From Bradyrhizobium rifense (lineage in GTDB: Bacteria > Pseudomonadota > Alphaproteobacteria > Rhizobiales > Xanthobacteraceae): a stretch of DNA of 46,749 nucleotides. Positions 43,518 through 46,749 of the stretch are shown here, piece after piece. Position 1 is the first letter of the stretch. Every line of letters starts with the position of its first letter. Below the pieces are notes generated by a model. It was given only the letters and a program-made list of their open reading frames with translations, was not told where the DNA came from and ran no database searches. The stretch is from assembly GCF_008123425.1 (NCBI RefSeq), contig NZ_VSSS01000071.1:1-46749 (forward strand), in the 5' to 3' direction. Position numbers and translations under genes: made by a program.

Positions 43518-43869
43518 CTCTGTGACGAATGCCCAAAGTGGGAACGTTGATCACGGCGGGAGATTTCGAGCGTCGGCGCATATGCCCCATGCGGTTAGGG
43601 GCGGAATTCGGTGGGCTCTTCTCGACCGACCGCGAGTGCCCGCCGTCTTCCCCGATTATCCCAAGCCGTTATCTGCAATCGCCGTGATAGATGAGCCAAC
43701 TCTCCTGTCGGGCGCTGCGGCCGCAGCGTCGGGTAAGACGGGGCATGGCCCTATCAAGCGCCAGACGGCACCGGGATTCGGGATTGGATCGCCGCCACCT
43801 ATGGGCGTCGGGGGTATGGCATCGGGTATGAACCCGTCGTACAGTGCCTAGCCGGTCGGATTAGATGTC
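43518..43869. other. Intergenic region upstream of the adenylate cyclase gene
   Basis: 352 bp with no gene I can support. A plus-strand open frame (43492-43851) has no recognisable domain and a Gly/Pro/Met-rich end, and I treat it as noise. No clear promoter or repeat is seen. Confidence 0.4.
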
Positions 43870-45654
43870 ATGGCGCAAGAGTTACCAGTCAGGGTTGAGC
43901 GCAAGTTGGCGGCTATATTAGCCGCTGATGTAGCTGGGTACTCGCGACTCATGCACCATGACGAGGAAGCCACGCACGCAAAATTGGCGGCGGTCCTTAC
44001 GGACGCTGTCACGCCTGCGATCTCCGCACATGGGGGCCGCGTCGTTAAAAATACTGGCGACGGGTTCTTGGCTGATTTTCCAAGTGCTGTCGAAGCTGTT
44101 CGATCCGCCTTGCAATTCCAGAACCGCATCAAAGAACTTACATCGACCGATGCCAAAGATGAACGGATTGCCCTCCGCGTCGGCATCAACGTCGGCGACG
44201 TCATAGTTGAACCGCACGATATTTTTGGAGATGGCGTAAACATTGCGGCGCGGCTTGAGAGCATAGCAGAGCCCGGCGGTATCTGCATCTCCGCAGCCGC
44301 TTACGAACATATTCAGGGCAAGATCGCCGCTGGCTTTATTGATATGGGCGAGCTGAGTCTCAAGAACATCGACCGCCCAGTGCGAACTTATGCTGTTGTG
44401 CCGCATGAATTAGCGACAGCGACGGCGGGCACTCGATCTTGGCCGAACTCGATTTTATCACCTCTCTCGATTGTTGTTTTGCCGCTTGCGAACCTCAGTG
44501 GCGACCCCGATCAAGATTATTTCGTTGACGGCGTGACTGAGAGCCTGACCACGGATTTGTCACGCATCCGCGGTTCACTCGTCGTTGCCCGCAATACTGC
44601 TTTTTCTTATAAGGGCAAATCTATCGACATCCGGCAGGTGGGCCGCGAACTGACCGTCCGCTACGTGCTTGAAGGGTCCGTGCAACGGGGCGGCAACCGC
44701 TTTCGGGTGAACGTTCAGCTCGTAGATGCACAAACCGGAAACCACCTTTGGGCCGAACGCTTCGACAAGCCTCTTGCCGACCTCCTCGACATGCAGGATG
44801 AAATCGTATCGCGGCTCGCCAATACATTGAATGCCCAACTTATTGCAGCCGAGGCGGAGCGAGCGGCGCGCTCGTTGCATCCCACCGCATTAGATTTGTA
44901 TTTCCAAGGAATGGCTCGTTGGAATAAGCGCTGGACTTTGGAAAATATGGTGCAAGCGCGGGACTTTTTCGAGCGTGCCCTTAAGCTCGATCCCGATCAT
45001 GTTGAAGCGCTGGTGGGTATCGCCTCTATCGATATGTCAATCGCTGGCTTTTTGCTCAGTGACAACGTTGATGAGCATTTTGTTGTGGCTGAAAGGGCGT
45101 TGGTTAAGGCCTCCTTGGCCCCGCACTACCCTCCCGCTCACGCGTTTTTGGGCTGCCTGCAATTGTGCACTAACCGGGCCGCACAAGGCATAGCTGAGTG
45201 TGAGTACGCGCTGACACTGAACCCGAACTTGGCCGACGCCCATGCTTTCATTGGTGTCGGCAAAATACATCTCGGTCGCGCCGCAGAAGCGGAAGCCGAT
45301 ATAAATGAGGCATTTCGTTTGTCGCCTCGCGATGAAGGCGCGCACCGATGGATGTGTTGGATTGGGTTCGGCAAATTTGTACTCGGAGCTGACGACGATG
45401 CTGTCGTCTGGTTACGTCGAGGTCTGAAAGCAAACCCAAATTATCCTATAGGGCATTTTCAGCTCGCCGCTGCGCTCGCGCTTATCGGAAAGCTGGATGA
45501 GGCACGGGTTGCCGCGAAGGAAGGGCTTGCGTTAGACCCATCGTTCACCATCCGTCGGATGAAGAACAACGCGTTTAGCGATGATCCGATGTTTCGCGCC
45601 GCGGGCAAGCGCAGTATTCAAGGCATGCGCCTGGCTGGTCTGCCAGAGGGCTGA
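43870..45654 (+). CDS. Class III adenylate/guanylate cyclase with TolB-like and TPR domains
   Basis: 594 aa. The cyclase domain (about 10-180) has the metal Asp residues D20 (LAADVAGYSRLM) and D64 (NTGDGFLADF), then RVGINVGDVI and GDGVNIAARLES. A FlgO/TolB N-terminal-like region (about 198-320) begins SIVVLPLANLSGDPDQDYF and contains YVLEGSVQRGGNRFRVNVQL. TPRs follow (about 335-570; DLYFQGMARWNKR, AECEYALTLNPNLADAH). It makes a cyclic nucleotide; the rest probably senses or scaffolds. Base and codon use are AT-richer than the neighbours (ATA, TTA and GTA codons near the start), suggesting a different origin. It lies inside the segment flanked by direct repeats. Confidence 0.9.
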   Translation: MAQELPVRVERKLAAILAADVAGYSRLMHHDEEATHAKLAAVLTDAVTPAISAHGGRVVKNTGDGFLADFPSAVEAVRSALQFQNRIKELTSTDAKDERIALRVGINVGDVIVEPHDIFGDGVNIAARLESIAEPGGICISAAAYEHIQGKIAAGFIDMGELSLKNIDRPVRTYAVVPHELATATAGTRSWPNSILSPLSIVVLPLANLSGDPDQDYFVDGVTESLTTDLSRIRGSLVVARNTAFSYKGKSIDIRQVGRELTVRYVLEGSVQRGGNRFRVNVQLVDAQTGNHLWAERFDKPLADLLDMQDEIVSRLANTLNAQLIAAEAERAARSLHPTALDLYFQGMARWNKRWTLENMVQARDFFERALKLDPDHVEALVGIASIDMSIAGFLLSDNVDEHFVVAERALVKASLAPHYPPAHAFLGCLQLCTNRAAQGIAECEYALTLNPNLADAHAFIGVGKIHLGRAAEAEADINEAFRLSPRDEGAHRWMCWIGFGKFVLGADDDAVVWLRRGLKANPNYPIGHFQLAAALALIGKLDEARVAAKEGLALDPSFTIRRMKNNAFSDDPMFRAAGKRSIQGMRLAGLPEG

Positions 45655-45893
45655 AGCCGTAGACAAGGTGCGGTCCCTGTATTGGCTTGAATTTAGTCCC
45701 ACGACATCGCAGGCCGATGGTCGTACAACATGGCCTAGAAAACTTGGTGACGGTTCAGCACGCTTAGCCCCCCGGCCTCCTGTGGAGGCGCCACAATCAC
45801 CGGTGCGGGAACGGATGAGCGCGTGGTTGATCGGCCGCTTGGCGCCCGATCACAAAATAATCGCCGATTTCCGGAAGGACAATGGCGCGGTAT

Positions 45894-46005
45894 GTGAGCA
45901 GACGCCCTACGCCCTGCGCATCAGCTTGAGCGAGGCCGCCAGCCGCAAGCTGCGCTTGCCTGCGAGCGCGATGCCCTCGAGCTCGCCGCTGTCCGACGTG
46001 CAGGT
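45894..46005 (-). repeat. Direct repeat copy B (3' end of the intact grlR-like gene)
   Basis: Partner of 41526-41637: 112 bp, four mismatches. This copy is part of the complete gene at 45907-46611 plus 13 bp beyond its stop codon. Confidence 0.85.
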
Positions 46006-46611
46006 CCCCGAAAAGCCGATCCCGACCTCGTAGCCGCCGAACACGGGATTGTCGCCCTTCGCCGGCGTGTGCTCCTGGTTGAGCATCTCGCCCTTCCATC
46101 GGCCGTCCGCCGAGGAATAGGAGCCGAGATAGTAGAAGAACGCATCGCCGCCGAGGATGCGGCCGTCGATCAGCAGCATCACCCCGGAAAGCCCGGCATC
46201 GACACCATCGAGCGCGCGCAGGCTCATCCCATAGAGTCCGTTGGCGATGCCACCCTGCCCGATCGTGCCGCGTGGCGGCAACGCGCCATCGTCGAGCCGC
46301 GTGAGGACGGCCCAGAAATTTCCGCCCGGCATGGTGTCCGCGCTGCCCTCGAGACGGATCTGGTCGCCATCCAGCCGGCCGCGCGCGCCGATCGTGGCGA
46401 CGTCGGCGCCCATCAGCGGCTTGTAATGGGGGTCCTCGTTGTGGCGCTCGGTGATCACCTCGGCAATGATCTCGCCGTCCCGCTCGGAATAGGTGCCGAG
46501 ATGCGCGAAGGCGGAATTGCCTCCCAGCATCTTGCCGTCGTGCAGGCACATGATGCTGCGCCCGAAAGCGTCGTGGATGCCGTATTCAACCTTGTAGAGT
46601 CCGTCGAGCAA
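45907..46611 (-). CDS. Tandem GrlR-domain regulatory protein
   Basis: 234 aa, made of two related halves. The first begins MLDGLYKVEYGIHDAFGRSIMCLHDGKMLGGNSAFAHLGTY; the second begins IANGLYGMSLRALDG and has LLIDGRILGGDAFFYYLGSY. Both show the GrlR signature of a G-L-Y start and a D-G-x-x-L/I-G-G-D/N loop. GrlR in enteropathogens binds and inhibits the type III secretion activator GrlA; rhizobial homologues are uncharacterised to my knowledge. The doubled domain could replace a dimer. It ends LKLMRRA. Its 3' end is duplicated 4.4 kb away (41526-41637). Confidence 0.8.
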   Translation of the reverse strand: MLDGLYKVEYGIHDAFGRSIMCLHDGKMLGGNSAFAHLGTYSERDGEIIAEVITERHNEDPHYKPLMGADVATIGARGRLDGDQIRLEGSADTMPGGNFWAVLTRLDDGALPPRGTIGQGGIANGLYGMSLRALDGVDAGLSGVMLLIDGRILGGDAFFYYLGSYSSADGRWKGEMLNQEHTPAKGDNPVFGGYEVGIGFSGTCTSDSGELEGIALAGKRSLRLAASLKLMRRA

Positions 46612-46749
46612 TGTCTTGAACCCGCAACATCAAAAGGAAATGCGGACTACCTAGCACCGTCGCCGCACCGATGCCATCCGGCTTATCCGCGCAGGCCGCT
46701 CGCAGAGCCGATCGTGCCATGATGCCAGCATGCGCCTGTTTTGCCCGAC

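Noticed and set aside
43492..43851. 119-codon plus-strand frame before the cyclase
   Set aside because: No domain, odd composition, no ribosome site, and it overlaps the small membrane protein gene on the other strand.
1..46749. CRISPR arrays, tRNA or rRNA genes, insertion sequences
   Set aside because: No short regularly spaced repeats, tRNA-like cloverleaf ends or transposase motifs were seen on reading; a covariance-model scan would be decisive for tRNAs and small RNAs.

Overview
The window is GC-rich alphaproteobacterial chromosome, most like Bradyrhizobium or a close Nitrobacteraceae relative. The evidence is the strong G/C third-position bias and the gene families present: DUF2336, DUF982, DUF2778, GrlR-like, a class III cyclase with TPRs, and Tat-exported Mo/Cu enzymes. 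Intergenic palindromes look like the repeats common in that group. I see no rRNA, tRNA, CRISPR array, phage gene or transposase. The genus call is inference.

Layout. (1) 58-4164: a TRAP solute-binding protein, a MarR regulator and a secreted tannase/feruloyl-esterase family enzyme. A perfect inverted repeat lies between the last two. Together they suggest uptake and hydrolysis of plant aromatic esters. (2) 4227-10409: a giant autotransporter adhesin whose passenger is built of 810-bp tandem repeats. (3) 10653-16995: a repeat palindrome, a SUKH protein, DUF982, a DUF2778 peptidoglycan enzyme, DUF1810, a chemoreceptor, DinB, and a frameshifted LysR gene with a perfect LTTR box. (4) 16992-18572: an FMN reductase and a frameshifted AraC regulator. 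(5) 18873-21475: a tight DUF2336 / PilZ / HD-GYP cluster, probably a cyclic-di-GMP module. (6) 21520-30625: small-molecule enzymes (nitroreductase, HSL-type esterase, SnoaL-like with a divergent TetR, periplasmic asparaginase, MBL hydrolase, secreted phosphodiesterase), a PsiF-like protein, a dienelactone hydrolase remnant and an intergenic repeat. (7) 30630-38148: an ABC-F ATPase, then a multicopper oxidase divergent from a three-gene periplasmic molybdenum hydroxylase operon (Mo subunit, 2Fe-2S subunit, di-haem cytochrome c). (8) 38282-46611: a radical SAM protein and a BamE-like hypothetical. After these comes a 4.3-kb segment bracketed by 112-bp direct repeats, the repeat being the 3' end of a grlR-like gene. 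That segment carries a frameshifted LolC/E permease, a small membrane protein and an AT-richer adenylate cyclase-TPR gene.

Four otherwise well-preserved genes (tannase, LysR, AraC, LolC/E) each contain one apparent frameshift. This is either residual assembly error or real decay, and it affects how the regulators should be read.

The best candidates for something under-described are the DUF2336-PilZ-HD-GYP module, the repeat-homogenised autotransporter, and the cargo segment between the grlR-derived direct repeats.
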